A program made the position numbers and the translations under genes. The notes below the pieces were generated by a model that saw only the letters and a program-made list of their open reading frames with translations, had not been told where the DNA came from and searched no databases. From Gammaproteobacteria bacterium (GTDB lineage Bacteria; Pseudomonadota; Gammaproteobacteria; Xanthomonadales; SZUA-36), in NCBI GenBank assembly GCA_021772915.1, contig JAJFLB010000012.1, forward strand, positions 1-64,000: a DNA stretch of 64,000 bases. Direction: 5' to 3'. Positions 8,170 through 17,407 of this stretch are shown in pieces (the first letter of the stretch is position 1; every line of letters starts with the position of its first letter).

Positions 8170-9395
8170 ACTGCTCTCATCGCCTCAACGGGCTGCAGAC
8201 GGAATAGTCTGAGGGAGGGGTAAACCGCTGCCAGCAGACTGAAGAGAAAAACCACACCGGGCCCGAGGATCATCGAGAAAAACGTAACACTGGGGTAGAC
8301 CCGGTCCGGGAGGTTGAACTTTTCTGCCATTTGTTCCATACCGGGGTAATGGAAACCGACAGTATTGAGGTAGGCAGCAACCATCCAGCCAATGGCCACA
8401 CCGATTACAAGACCCAGCAGGGCCATCAGTGCCGTCTCCAGTATCACCAACGAAGCCAGCTTTCGCGGCTTGACACCCAGCGCAGTTATAACGCCGAATT
8501 CCCTTGTGCGTTCTAGCACGGACATCAACTGCGTATTCAATACGCTGAACGCGACCAGGATGATCAGGAGTCCGTACATGAACCAGGCGCTGGACATGTC
8601 TGCCTGAATGGCCTGTTTCAGACCGGGTTGCAGTTGATTCCAGTCCAGGGCAGTCAGGTCGGGCTTGTCTTGAATTTCATGACTTACCGCAGCGAATGCT
8701 GTGGGAACAGTATCAATTTCATCGACAGCCACGACGACTGAATGACCGTGGTCACGCATGGCGAATGTTTCCTGGAAATAGCGTAATGGAACCTCCGCCA
8801 GGCTCCGGTCCAGGTCGCCGGACCCGGAATCAAAAATGCCGGTAACGGTCACAACACCTGCTGCAAATGATCCGTCCCGACCGCTGCCAAGCAATGTCAG
8901 CTCATCACCGACTGACACCTTCAGATTTCGTGCCAGCACCCTGCCAATCACGATCTCAGCAGCCAGGGAATCCTTAAGAAAGCGACCCTCCCTTACCAGC
9001 CCGGGAAGTGTCGACACCCATGGCTCATGGTCTGGCTCCACGCCAATGATCTGAATACCGAGTGAACGCTGGTCACTGGACACGAGTGCAAATGCGGCGC
9101 CACGGGCTGCAATGTGGGCGCCGGGCAGGGTGCTGCGCAGTTCAACCGCCAGTGGTACTACCGCAGGAATACTCTGGCGCAGTTTTGGATTGTCGTTATA
9201 ACCCGGGTGTTGTACCTGTATGTGGCCACTAAACGCCTGCAGCGTGTTGTTGATCATCATGTCGTAGGATCCAAACTGCAGGGAGATCATAAAGACCAGC
9301 AGGACGTTGGAAAAGATCATCGCCAGGGCTGTCAGCCAGGTTCGCCGCTTGTGCCGCCACAGGTTACGCCAGGCCATGCGCAGACTGAGAATCAC
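8166..9395 (-). CDS. FtsX-family ABC permease (LolC/E-like), first of a pair
   Basis: Inner-membrane permease of 409 residues, same fold as its neighbour: N-terminal helix near residues 19-40, periplasmic domain, then three helices. The coupling segment is LERTREFGVITALGVKPRKL. The two permeases are clearly related but not recent duplicates. It overlaps the upstream lipoprotein-sorting gene by four bases and the downstream permease by four bases, so all are translated as a unit. Related operons with a LolA-like partner move lipids or lipoproteins, but the cargo here is an inference. Confidence 0.88.
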   Translation of the reverse strand: MILSLRMAWRNLWRHKRRTWLTALAMIFSNVLLVFMISLQFGSYDMMINNTLQAFSGHIQVQHPGYNDNPKLRQSIPAVVPLAVELRSTLPGAHIAARGAAFALVSSDQRSLGIQIIGVEPDHEPWVSTLPGLVREGRFLKDSLAAEIVIGRVLARNLKVSVGDELTLLGSGRDGSFAAGVVTVTGIFDSGSGDLDRSLAEVPLRYFQETFAMRDHGHSVVVAVDEIDTVPTAFAAVSHEIQDKPDLTALDWNQLQPGLKQAIQADMSSAWFMYGLLIILVAFSVLNTQLMSVLERTREFGVITALGVKPRKLASLVILETALMALLGLVIGVAIGWMVAAYLNTVGFHYPGMEQMAEKFNLPDRVYPSVTFFSMILGPGVVFLFSLLAAVYPSLRLFRLQPVEAMRAV

Positions 9396-10138
9396 CGCCG
9401 TGGATTCCTCAGGCTGGAAAGGGTGAAGATATTGGCCGGCAGTTCCAGGTCAAACTCAACGGCGTGGGTGGTAATCTCCGTCCACTCGTCCGGTGTTTCC
9501 AGTTTGCCCATACGCATAATGCTGGCTACCGCCCGTCCTCCCATTTCTTTGACCTGCAGTGTTTTCATGCTCTTTACCAACTCACCGTCCTGATCCCAGA
9601 ACTGTTGCTCCATCAACACGAAGTCATCCCTTATGGTCAGCACTTCCTTGCCCCAGACAACCGCCGCGTCTTCGTGAGGGATGGATGTGATGGTATAAAA
9701 GACGTGGCCCTCGGTTTCTTCCTGTCCGGTCAGTTCATGTTCGTACTGATCGATAATGTCAGTGGACTTCGCGATGTCCTTGTTGGAGAAGTCACTGCCC
9801 ATCCAGTTCTGGGACATCATTGAAGAAGGCACCTTGATAATGCGGTTTATCTTCGGTGAGTAGGTCCACATGTTGTTGTCGTTCAGCAGCGTGCCATTAC
9901 CGGCATCCTTTTTGGGCTCGACCACACGGACCAGTGAGAGCTTGGCGCCTTTACTCCAGGCGTGCATGGTCATTTTTCGTTCCCAGTCGGAACGGTGGAT
10001 GGTCATGCTGATTTGGGTCGCTGAGGTCAGTCCACGCCAGTGATCCATGGCAGCCTTTACCAACTCTCTTACGCTGGAGTCTGCAGAGAAGGCAGAAGAT
10101 GTCACCAGTGAAAGAAGGATCAAATACAAGCTTCGCAT
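9392..10138 (-). CDS. Outer membrane lipoprotein-sorting (LolA/LppX-fold) protein
   Basis: Periplasmic protein of 248 residues, first gene of the five-gene operon. A signal peptide covers about residues 1-19 (LYLILLSLVTSSAFSADS). The rest fits the outer-membrane lipoprotein-sorting family with an unclosed barrel that holds a lipid. Features are WKMTMHAWSKGAKLSLVRV-like strands, then NMWTYSPKINRIIKVPSSMM near residues 105-125 and QNWMGSDFSNKDI just after. It should shuttle a hydrophobic ligand between the inner-membrane ABC pump and the barrel encoded at the operon end. No promoter was assigned upstream. Confidence 0.8.
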   Translation of the reverse strand: MRSLYLILLSLVTSSAFSADSSVRELVKAAMDHWRGLTSATQISMTIHRSDWERKMTMHAWSKGAKLSLVRVVEPKKDAGNGTLLNDNNMWTYSPKINRIIKVPSSMMSQNWMGSDFSNKDIAKSTDIIDQYEHELTGQEETEGHVFYTITSIPHEDAAVVWGKEVLTIRDDFVLMEQQFWDQDGELVKSMKTLQVKEMGGRAVASIMRMGKLETPDEWTEITTHAVEFDLELPANIFTLSSLRNPRR

Positions 10139-10342
10139 TTTTCAAGTCCCGGCTTGCTACCACGTACCACAAGCCCTGATTTCCTAAAGGCGGTAGTGTT
10201 TGTCCAGAAGTTTACTCTTGCTGATGTTTGATTTAAAACTAATTTGCGTATGCCTTATCAGAACCATTCGCGGGCGAAGCTGCCGCCGACAGCGTCGGAC
10301 AGCTCAGCCCATCCTGGGACCAAGCATACACGCCACTGGAGC

Positions 10343-10810
10343 TCAACCACTGTCGTCCTTCGTGGGGTCCAGATTGCCTATATCCAGCCGGACTTTCCAT
10401 GCCCCGGAGTCCTGGCGTACCCAGATGTTGACATACTTTCCTTTGGACACTTGCCGTCCATCCACCAGCACCTGGTAGGTGCCCCAGGTCCAGCCCAAAT
10501 CATTCGACTTGGCGACTTCCGCCAGTTGAGGTTGCCACAACAACTCGAAAGTGGGTTGTTCGCCGAAACTGGCTATGGCATTTCCGTAACCATTCAGGGG
10601 TTCCCCGGCCCGGGGAAGCATGATTGCGTCGGGCGCCATATAAGCCGCGAAGGCTTGTTTGGGGTTGGTTTGCTGTGAAAGCGCTGCAAAGTCCACATCG
10701 GCCTGGAGTAATTCTGCAGCCAGAGCTTGTGTGTCTTGATACTGAAGCGCTGCTTTACAGGCGGTGAGGAGGACCAGGCTGACAATTATGGCGGATGCAG
10801 GTTTCTTCAT
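10343..10810 (-). CDS. SnoaL/DUF4440-like lipoprotein (NTF2 fold)
   Basis: Lipoprotein of 155 residues. The signal peptide ends in a lipobox LLTAC with Cys18 as the lipidated residue. The body shows the NTF2-like pattern of DUF4440 proteins: an N-terminal helix with DVDFAALSQQTNPKQAFAAYMAPDAIML, then WGTYQVLVDGRQVSKGKYVNIW and DSGAWKVRLDIG. No catalytic assignment is possible. It begins four bases after the remnant at 10815-11081, on the same strand. Confidence 0.7.
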   Translation of the reverse strand: MKKPASAIIVSLVLLTACKAALQYQDTQALAAELLQADVDFAALSQQTNPKQAFAAYMAPDAIMLPRAGEPLNGYGNAIASFGEQPTFELLWQPQLAEVAKSNDLGWTWGTYQVLVDGRQVSKGKYVNIWVRQDSGAWKVRLDIGNLDPTKDDSG

Positions 10811-10814
10811 GTTC

Positions 10815-11081
10815 TCAGCTTAGCTCAGTGACCGCACGATAGCCCTGTTCCACAGCAGACTCTAACATCGCCGAGGCGCCGGCATCCGCATTGGCGATGG
10901 CGATACGCCCGAACTGTTTGCAGGCGATCATATGGAGATAACGCTCGTCATCGCGATCTTCATGGACGGTATCGAACAGTGGGTTGTAGAAGGATGTATG
11001 GCCATGGGCCCAACGATTAACCGTGATTCCCAGTTCATGGTCTGAGTATTTTACCGGCGGTGCGGTTTTGGGCTTTGTCAT
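10815..11081 (-). pseudogene. C-terminal remnant of an FAD-dependent (amine oxidase-like) oxidoreductase
   Basis: The 88 residues after ATG 11081 resemble only the C-terminal end of FAD/NAD(P)-binding oxidoreductases of the spermidine-dehydrogenase type. ITVNRWAHGHTSFYNPLFD is followed by KQFGRIAIANADAGASAMLESAVEQGYRAV, the part that closes over the flavin. The usual N-terminal GxGxxG domain and several hundred residues are absent. The upstream frame reaches a stop at 11142-11144 and a divergent MATE gene begins at 11158. I read it as a 5-prime-deleted gene. It could still be expressed as a short protein. Confidence 0.6.
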
Positions 11082-11157
11082 CAATAACCTGCCAGGGTGT
11101 CCACGACACGACTTTTCGTGAGTACAACATACCGAATTATTCTACAATCGTAGGGTA

Positions 11158-12519
11158 ATGAACAGGAAATTTGATCCGATCACCGGCGACGTCATTCCGG
11201 TTTTCTTTCACTATGCCATTCCGTCGGTGGTTGGCATGCTGGCAGTGACGTCAGCCGTTGTGATAGATGGGATTTTCATCGGCAACTTCGTTGGTGCCAA
11301 AGCCCTGGCAGCGGTCAATATCAGTATTCCTGTATTCGCCCTGTTTACCGCCGTTGTCATTATGCTGGCGGTAGGTGGGTCGGTAATGTGTGGGAAATTT
11401 ATCGGGGAAGGCAAGCCACAACTGGCCTCATTCATTTTCAGCAAATCGCTCTATGCCACCCTGGTCATAGCCCTGTTGATCAGTGCCATCTGTTTGTTGT
11501 TTCTTGATGGTGTGGTGACGATGCTGGGTGCCACCGATGAGTTACATTCCCTGGTCAGCGACTACATGAGAATTATTGTATTCGCGGCACCGTTACTGGT
11601 GCTGGGTCTGACGCTCGATTATTTTGTACGGGTAGATGGGCAACCTCTTTTGGCTTCTGCTGCACTGGTGGCATTTGCATTGATCAACATTTCCCTGGAC
11701 TGGCTATTTATTGTGCGTCTGGGCTGGGGTATCAAGGGCGCCGCCTGGGCAACCGCGATTGCCGATGGTTCGATCTTTTTTATATTGGTCAGTCATTGGT
11801 TCAGTTCGCGTTGCAACCTCAAACACTTGTCGCTGTGGGCATGTCACAAAGACGGGTGGGGTGATGTATTCCGGGCGGCGTACAACGGCTTTTCAGAATT
11901 CACTGACGAAATGTCCATTGGTCTCGTTACCTTGCTGTTCAACTGGGTCATGGTCACACGCCTTGGGGTTGAAGGTGTAGCCGCATTCACCATAGTCAAT
12001 TACATGTTGTTCATCGGTCTTGAAGTTTGTTACGGCATCAGCGAATCCCTGCAGCCTGCCGTGAGTAAAAACCTGGGCGCAAGGCAGCCGAAGCGCATTG
12101 TGCAGTTTACTTTGACTGCCGTACTTTCATCATTTGCAGTCGGTCTTCTGGTGAGCGTCCTTTTTCTGTTCCTGCCGGAAACACTGATATCGATGTTTCT
12201 GCTCGAAGGCGAAGACCGAACCGTTGAGATTGCGTTGGCCTTTATTGCCGTTTTCTGGCCCGCCTTCCTGTTTAACGGTATGAACATAACGCTCGCATCC
12301 TATTTCACCGCACTGCACAAGCCGTTACAATCGGCAGCAATTGCGGTCTCACGCAGTTTAGCCCTACCGGTGTTGGGCTTGTTGATATGGCCACTCTGGT
12401 TCGGTGACCAAGGGATTTATATCGCGATTCCGGTGGCTGAAGGTTTGACCTTTATCGGGGCCCTTATCCTGGTCATGCGAAATCAACCTGGGAGCATAAT
12501 CCAGCGGGCAAACTCATGA
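11158..12519 (+). CDS. MATE-family efflux transporter
   Basis: Integral inner-membrane protein of 453 residues with about twelve helices in two similar halves, matching the MATE (NorM/MepA) multidrug and cation antiporter family. The N-terminus, PVFFHYAIPSVVGMLAVTSAVV with DGIFIGNFVGAKALAAVNI shortly after, is the characteristic first-helix region. The second half begins near residue 230 with FSEFTDEMSIGLVTLLFNWV. Transport would be Na+ or H+ coupled; the substrate is unknown. It starts divergently from the 10815-11081 remnant. Confidence 0.88.
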   Translation: MNRKFDPITGDVIPVFFHYAIPSVVGMLAVTSAVVIDGIFIGNFVGAKALAAVNISIPVFALFTAVVIMLAVGGSVMCGKFIGEGKPQLASFIFSKSLYATLVIALLISAICLLFLDGVVTMLGATDELHSLVSDYMRIIVFAAPLLVLGLTLDYFVRVDGQPLLASAALVAFALINISLDWLFIVRLGWGIKGAAWATAIADGSIFFILVSHWFSSRCNLKHLSLWACHKDGWGDVFRAAYNGFSEFTDEMSIGLVTLLFNWVMVTRLGVEGVAAFTIVNYMLFIGLEVCYGISESLQPAVSKNLGARQPKRIVQFTLTAVLSSFAVGLLVSVLFLFLPETLISMFLLEGEDRTVEIALAFIAVFWPAFLFNGMNITLASYFTALHKPLQSAAIAVSRSLALPVLGLLIWPLWFGDQGIYIAIPVAEGLTFIGALILVMRNQPGSIIQRANS

Positions 12520-12605
12520 AAATAGTTCGAATACGCTCTGGCCTTACGAGCACATATCCGGACAAACCGTGCCGAGCCAGGCCATACGTGGTCCGCGCGC
12601 CCTAG

Positions 12606-13466
12606 GTGTCTTCCACACTCGACAGCGGTGGCTCAAGATCAGCCTGGTGGCGTGAGCTGGACAAAGGGCAGGTCATCAAATGGACTGTCTACGTATTGCT
12701 GCTGGTCAACTGGGGGTACTACTTTGTCGAGGAACTGTATATTTCCTCACACACACTGCCACAGGGCGGGTCCTTCCTGGAATGGACCCGTGAGTTTGTC
12801 ACCACAATCGACGAATTTGCGTGGTTCGGTCTGTTATTCATGTTTGAACTTGAGACCTATGCGCTGGGCGACAAGGCCCTGGAGAAGCCGGGAGTACGCT
12901 GGACGATTCATGGCTTTCGTCTGGTTTGCTATGTCTTTATCGCGCATACCATTTTTGCCCAGGCAACAAATGTAAACGAGTTTTTGAAAGTTGTGCAGAC
13001 ACCGGAGGTAACCGGGTTGTGTCAGGTTGCGAATGATGGCATATCATTTGGCGAGAGCTACAGATACACGATTATTGACCAGGTTAATTGCTCGGAGGTG
13101 TCTAGCGACACGAGATTTTACTACCTGGAACCCTCAGTCATTACCGATCAGGACGGCTACGACCTGGAACGCAAACTGGTTTGGATTGACCTGGTCGAGG
13201 CCTGTGTATGGCTTTTGGTCCTGTTTGCCCTCGAACTTGCCGTGTGGCTGCAAAACCGAAACATCACCGGTGGCCGGCTGATGCTGGTTAGCCATACCGG
13301 TAAATTACTGTACGGCGTACTCTGGGCCGCGGCTGTCTACTGGGCGTTGGAGGGGCACTGGGTGTACGCCTGGGATGAGTCTCTTTGGATACTTGGATTC
13401 TGGGCCATTGAAAATAACCTGTCCGAGTGGCGGGATGAGATCCGCGGAGAAGAAGCCCCTGCCTGA
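12606..13466 (+). CDS. Polytopic membrane protein of unknown function
   Basis: I do not recognise this 286-residue protein. It has five to six hydrophobic segments: about residues 25-43, 70-85, 100-118, 193-215 and 230-252, with a shorter one near 257-270. An extramembrane loop between about 120 and 190 contains two cysteines (TGLCQVAND and QVNCSEVSS) that could be paired. Many Trp, Tyr and Glu residues lie in or beside the helices, for example VNWGYYFVEELYI and FMFELETYAL. The start is a GTG without a clear ribosome site. Codon use is like its neighbours. No conserved neighbour suggests a role. Confidence 0.65.
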   Translation: MSSTLDSGGSRSAWWRELDKGQVIKWTVYVLLLVNWGYYFVEELYISSHTLPQGGSFLEWTREFVTTIDEFAWFGLLFMFELETYALGDKALEKPGVRWTIHGFRLVCYVFIAHTIFAQATNVNEFLKVVQTPEVTGLCQVANDGISFGESYRYTIIDQVNCSEVSSDTRFYYLEPSVITDQDGYDLERKLVWIDLVEACVWLLVLFALELAVWLQNRNITGGRLMLVSHTGKLLYGVLWAAAVYWALEGHWVYAWDESLWILGFWAIENNLSEWRDEIRGEEAPA

Positions 13467-13515
13467 CACCGTTTGCGGTACGGGTTTCCCTGATTTGCCC
13501 ACTGCGCAAGGTTGT

Positions 13516-13962
13516 TCAGGTGATTTCCAGTGCGTAGTGATGGTATTCGTTGTCGCGGACATAACCCAGGCGTTCATACACCGATTGAGCACTGGTATTA
13601 TCCACCCCGGTTTCCAGTTGGATCCGGGCGGCACCGGATTCGCAAGCCAATTGGCGTGCCCGGTTCATAAGCGCCGTTCCCACCCCTTGCTGACGGGCCG
13701 CTGCGTCGACGTAGAGGTCGTAGAGGATCCAGATGGGTGCTGTGTCAACGGAGCAAAATGACGCATACAGCTGGGTGAAACCCAGACCCCTGTCCTGCGC
13801 GTCGCTTGCCAGGTAGATGACCGATTCCTCGTTCACGATTCTGTCCTTGATATAATGACGAGCCTTATCCGGATCGGCCGGTTGCAGGTAGAATTGGCGG
13901 TACAGGTCAAACAGCCTGGCCACCTCGGCGAGGTGGTCGAGTGTCGCACGTTCAATTTTCAT
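13516..13962 (-). CDS. GNAT-family N-acetyltransferase
   Basis: Cytoplasmic acetyltransferase of 148 residues transferring acetyl from acetyl-CoA to an unknown amine. The pyrophosphate-binding motif RQQGVGTALMNRA lies near residues 90-102, after strand WILYDLYVD. The C-terminal IQLETGVDNTSAQSVYERLGY is the usual end of the fold. ATG 13962 is preferred to a GTG at 13968 because AAGG sits seven bases before it. Monocistronic, convergent with the 12606-13466 gene. Confidence 0.85.
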   Translation of the reverse strand: MKIERATLDHLAEVARLFDLYRQFYLQPADPDKARHYIKDRIVNEESVIYLASDAQDRGLGFTQLYASFCSVDTAPIWILYDLYVDAAARQQGVGTALMNRARQLACESGAARIQLETGVDNTSAQSVYERLGYVRDNEYHHYALEIT

Positions 13963-14112
13963 ATCCACACCTTTGCGTATTCCGAATTGTATTGTCGCAT
14001 CACCCTGACCTTTGCTGTAGTCGTTTTCTCACGCAGGTGACACAGCAGCTATTTGAATTAGGCCTATGATTCGGGGAACCGCTGATTTATTCTCTGCGAA
14101 GGAGACTTTCAT

Positions 14113-15597
14113 ATGACCGAGACAGCAAAATTACCTGAAAGCTACGCAAACCTGATCAACGTCCCGCGGACGAGTTTACTGATCGATGGAAGATTTCAGA
14201 GTAGCCAGAGTGGCAAGACCTTTGACAGTATCAACCCGGTGACCGAGGAGGTCATTGCCCAGGTTGCAGAGGGCGATGCTGCAGACATTGATCTCGCAGT
14301 CATCGCTGCCACCAATGCCTTGCAGGAAGGGCCATGGGGCAAGATGGATGCGCGGGAGCGTGGCCGTTTAATGATGAAATGGGCGGATTTGATTGACCAG
14401 AACCAGGAGGCGTTTGCACGGCTCGAAGTACTTGATAATGGCAAGCCGATCGTGGAGGCCCTGGGCTATGACATCCCGAGTGCGGCGGCGACCGTTCGCT
14501 ACTTTGCCGGATGGGCGGATAAGTTGGAGGGAAAAACCATCCCCACTTCCGGTCCTTATTTCACCCATACCCGGCGTGAGCCCGTCGGGGTCTGTGGTCT
14601 GATCATTCCGTGGAATTTCCCGCTGGCCATGGCGGCGTGGAAACTGGGCCCGGCACTTGCCGCAGGGTGTACAACGATTCTCAAGCCTGCGGAACAAACG
14701 CCTCTGACAGCGCTATGGGCTGGAGAACTTGCGCTGGAGGCGGGTATTCCACCGGGTGTCATTAACATCGTACCCGGATATGGTGAAACCGCGGGTGCAG
14801 CACTGGTCAAACATCCCGGTGTAGACAAAATCGCCTTTACCGGTGAACACACAACCGGCCAGATCATCAAAGCCGCTACGACAGATACAATGAAGCGCAT
14901 GACCTTCGAATTGGGTGGCAAAAGCCCAAATATCGTCTTCGATGATGCCAATCTCGATGAGGCTGTAGATGGTGCCTTTGGGGCGATTTTCCTCAACCAG
15001 GGCCAAAATTGCTGTGCGGGTAGCCGGGCGTTTGTACACGAGTCAATTTATACCGAGTTCGTCGAAAAACTGGCGGACAAAGCATCCAGGAGAGTCATTG
15101 GTGACCCCTTTAACCCAGGTACTGAACACGGGCCCCAAATCGACCGTGCACAGTTTGACAAGATCATGCAGTACATTGAACTGGGCAGGCAACAGGGTGC
15201 GCAATGTGTCAGTGGAGGTCAGCGGGTCTTTGACCGCGGTTACTTCATCGCACCTACGGTTTTCAGTGAGGTTAAAGATGATATGGCCATTGCCACAGAT
15301 GAGATTTTTGGGCCAGTGCTCAGCATACTCAAGTTCAGCAGTACCGATGAAGTCATCAGTCGTGCCAATGACACCCAGTTTGGTCTGAGCTCGGCGGTTT
15401 GGACACAGGATATCGACAAGGCCTATACCGTGACTGAAGGACTCAAGGCCGGCACGGTCTGGATCAACTGTTACAACATTGTGGACCCGGCAGCACCCTT
15501 CGGTGGCTTCAAAATGTCCGGTTTGGGACGGGAACTGGGTGAGCAGGCACTGGATGCCTATACCGAGACCAAAACCGTAACCCAGCTCAGGAAATGA
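14113..15597 (+). CDS. NAD(P)-dependent aldehyde dehydrogenase
   Basis: Cytoplasmic aldehyde dehydrogenase of 494 residues, full length for the class 1/2 family. It has [20 protein letters not shown] near residue 160, [14 protein letters not shown], the general-base Glu in [12 protein letters not shown] and the catalytic Cys in [11 protein letters not shown] near residue 302. EIFGPVLSI and [15 protein letters not shown] complete the signature. AAGGAG precedes the ATG. It is the first gene of a three-gene cluster with argE ten bases downstream and pdxH after that. The aldehyde is not identifiable from sequence. Confidence 0.93.
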   Translation: MTETAKLPESYANLINVPRTSLLIDGRFQSSQSGKTFDSINPVTEEVIAQVAEGDAADIDLAVIAATNALQEGPWGKMDARERGRLMMKWADLIDQNQEAFARLEVLDNGKPIVEALGYDIPSAAATVRYFAGWADKLEGKTIPTSGPYFTHTRREPVGVCGLIIPWNFPLAMAAWKLGPALAAGCTTILKPAEQTPLTALWAGELALEAGIPPGVINIVPGYGETAGAALVKHPGVDKIAFTGEHTTGQIIKAATTDTMKRMTFELGGKSPNIVFDDANLDEAVDGAFGAIFLNQGQNCCAGSRAFVHESIYTEFVEKLADKASRRVIGDPFNPGTEHGPQIDRAQFDKIMQYIELGRQQGAQCVSGGQRVFDRGYFIAPTVFSEVKDDMAIATDEIFGPVLSILKFSSTDEVISRANDTQFGLSSAVWTQDIDKAYTVTEGLKAGTVWINCYNIVDPAAPFGGFKMSGLGRELGEQALDAYTETKTVTQLRK

Positions 15598-15606
15598 CGA
15601 GTCTTA

Positions 15607-16737
15607 ATGATACCGCCCCAGGCTAATTATCTTCCCATTCTTGAGAGACTGGTCAGTTTTTCCACGGTCTCATCAAATTCCAATCTGGACTGCATCGACT
15701 ACATCGAAGACTTCTTGTCAGCCAGACGATTTCATACCACCCGTGTCTATAACCGGGATAACACCAAGGCCAACCTGATCGCACGCATCGGCCCCGAGGT
15801 AGAGGACGGTATCATCCTGGCCGGACACAGTGACGTGGTGCCGGTAGAAGGCCAGGACTGGCGTACTGATCCGTTTTGCCTGGTGGAAAACGAGGGCAAT
15901 CTCCACGCCCGTGGCAGCGCGGACATGAAAGGCTTTTTGGCCCTGGCCATGGAACTTGCAGCAGCCGTTGACCCGGACAGTTTACAGAAACCGCTATACC
16001 TGATTTTCACTTATGACGAGGAGATCGGTTGTGGGGGTGCAAAACGCCTTGTGGAGGTGTTAAAAGGCATCGAGGCACGGCCACGTTTTGTGTTGATTGG
16101 GGAACCCACCAACATGGATCTGGTTACCGCGCACAAGGGAATCAGTCTTTCAACCACAAACATTCGGGGTAAATCTGCGCACTCTAGCTGTCCTGCTCTG
16201 GGGGCCAATGCCATTCTGGCAGCTGTCAGACTTATCGAGCAGATAGATGGTATTTTGCCAGCCGGGCAAGATGAGAAATTCAGTCCTCCCGGCGCAACAT
16301 TCAACATCGGAACCATGCATGGCGGCACCGCCGGCAATATTATCCCGCAAGACTGTAGTTTTGTCTGGGAGTTTCGTCCCCTGCCGTCCCAGGATACACA
16401 GGCTGTGCAGAACAGGTTTTCTGCACTGGTTAAGAGCCTTCAGCAGGAAATGCCGGGCATTCATGTGGATCACCAGGTCGATTCGATCGTTCCGGGAATG
16501 CAGGAAGGGAAAAATCTTGAGATCGCCACTGAGCTACAGGGTCACCTGCAGCAGTCCAGACTGGCGACGGTGTCCTTTGTCACAGAGGGCGGTCTGTATC
16601 AACAGGCCAATATCCCGGCCGTTGTCTGTGGTCCAGGACACGTTGACCAGGCCCACAAACCCAATGAATATGTACCGATGGCCATGATGGACCAATACCG
16701 TACATTTCTTTTTGATCTCATCACCAAGCTTCAATAG
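15607..16737 (+). CDS. argE: Acetylornithine deacetylase (M20 peptidase family)
   Basis: Zinc amidohydrolase of 376 residues that would release ornithine from N-acetylornithine. M20 motifs are intact: HSDVVPVEGQDW (first metal His and catalytic Asp), ARGSADMKGFLA (bridging Asp), TYDEEIGCGGAK (catalytic Glu) and GEPT. The dimerisation domain carries GKSAHSSCPALGANAI, and the last metal His is in CGPGHVDQAHKPNEYV. That final sequence is typical of ArgE rather than DapE. Other arginine genes are not in the window, so it might act on another acylated amine. Ten bases after the aldehyde dehydrogenase stop. Confidence 0.85.
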   Translation: MIPPQANYLPILERLVSFSTVSSNSNLDCIDYIEDFLSARRFHTTRVYNRDNTKANLIARIGPEVEDGIILAGHSDVVPVEGQDWRTDPFCLVENEGNLHARGSADMKGFLALAMELAAAVDPDSLQKPLYLIFTYDEEIGCGGAKRLVEVLKGIEARPRFVLIGEPTNMDLVTAHKGISLSTTNIRGKSAHSSCPALGANAILAAVRLIEQIDGILPAGQDEKFSPPGATFNIGTMHGGTAGNIIPQDCSFVWEFRPLPSQDTQAVQNRFSALVKSLQQEMPGIHVDHQVDSIVPGMQEGKNLEIATELQGHLQQSRLATVSFVTEGGLYQQANIPAVVCGPGHVDQAHKPNEYVPMAMMDQYRTFLFDLITKLQ

Positions 16738-16813
16738 CCCGGTACCTGATCATGAACCGATGCCACGGGCGATTTGTCTTGATCCGCGACCACAATTTGT
16801 TGAAACTGGCAGC

Positions 16814-17407
16814 ATGATGGCAATAAAAAACATGGATCCGATCGAGCGCTTTGCCGGATGGTTCGAAGCCGCCAAACAAAGTGAGCCCGGCTTGCCCGAG
16901 GCTATGTCGCTGGCAACCGTGGGACATGACATGATGCCCCAGGTTCGTCAGGTGCTGATGAAGGATTTCGGCAACAATGGTTTTGTGTTCTATACCAACC
17001 TTGAAAGCGACAAGGGCAAGCAGTTGGCGGAAAACGCACAAGCAGCATTGTGCCTTTACTGGAAATCCATGAACCGGTCGGTGCGTGTCAATGGTCCGGT
17101 AGAACTGGTTTCAGATGAGGAGGCCGACGCGTATTTTGCCAGCCGACCACGGGATTCCCAGATCGGCGCCTGGGCCTCAAAGCAGTCACGCAATCTGGAA
17201 AAATGGATGGAGCTGGAAAAACGGGTCGCTCGCTACGGCTTGCAGTTTGGCATTGGCAAGGTACCACGCCCTGATTTCTGGTCAGGTTACCGCGTCATAC
17301 CGGCCCGAATTGAGTTCTGGGAACAAAAACCCTTTCGCCTGCACAAGCGCATCTGTTATGTGAAAAACGACGACGGTGGTTGGGATGTCGGGCGCTTGTA
17401 TCCCTGA
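16814..17407 (+). CDS. pdxH: Pyridoxine/pyridoxamine 5-prime-phosphate oxidase
   Basis: FMN enzyme of 197 residues that oxidises PNP or PMP to pyridoxal phosphate. Family motifs: RQVLMKDFGNNGFVFYTNL, SRPRDSQIGAWASKQS, FWSGYRVIPARIEFW and the end WDVGRLYP. ATG 16814 or 16817 gives the usual start just before the first helix; the frame remains open to 16712 inside argE, but that part does not resemble PdxH. The N-terminal arm before PIERF is shorter than in E. coli. The 3-prime end overlaps the convergent gene at 17356-17853 by 52 bases. Confidence 0.88.
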   Translation: MMAIKNMDPIERFAGWFEAAKQSEPGLPEAMSLATVGHDMMPQVRQVLMKDFGNNGFVFYTNLESDKGKQLAENAQAALCLYWKSMNRSVRVNGPVELVSDEEADAYFASRPRDSQIGAWASKQSRNLEKWMELEKRVARYGLQFGIGKVPRPDFWSGYRVIPARIEFWEQKPFRLHKRICYVKNDDGGWDVGRLYP

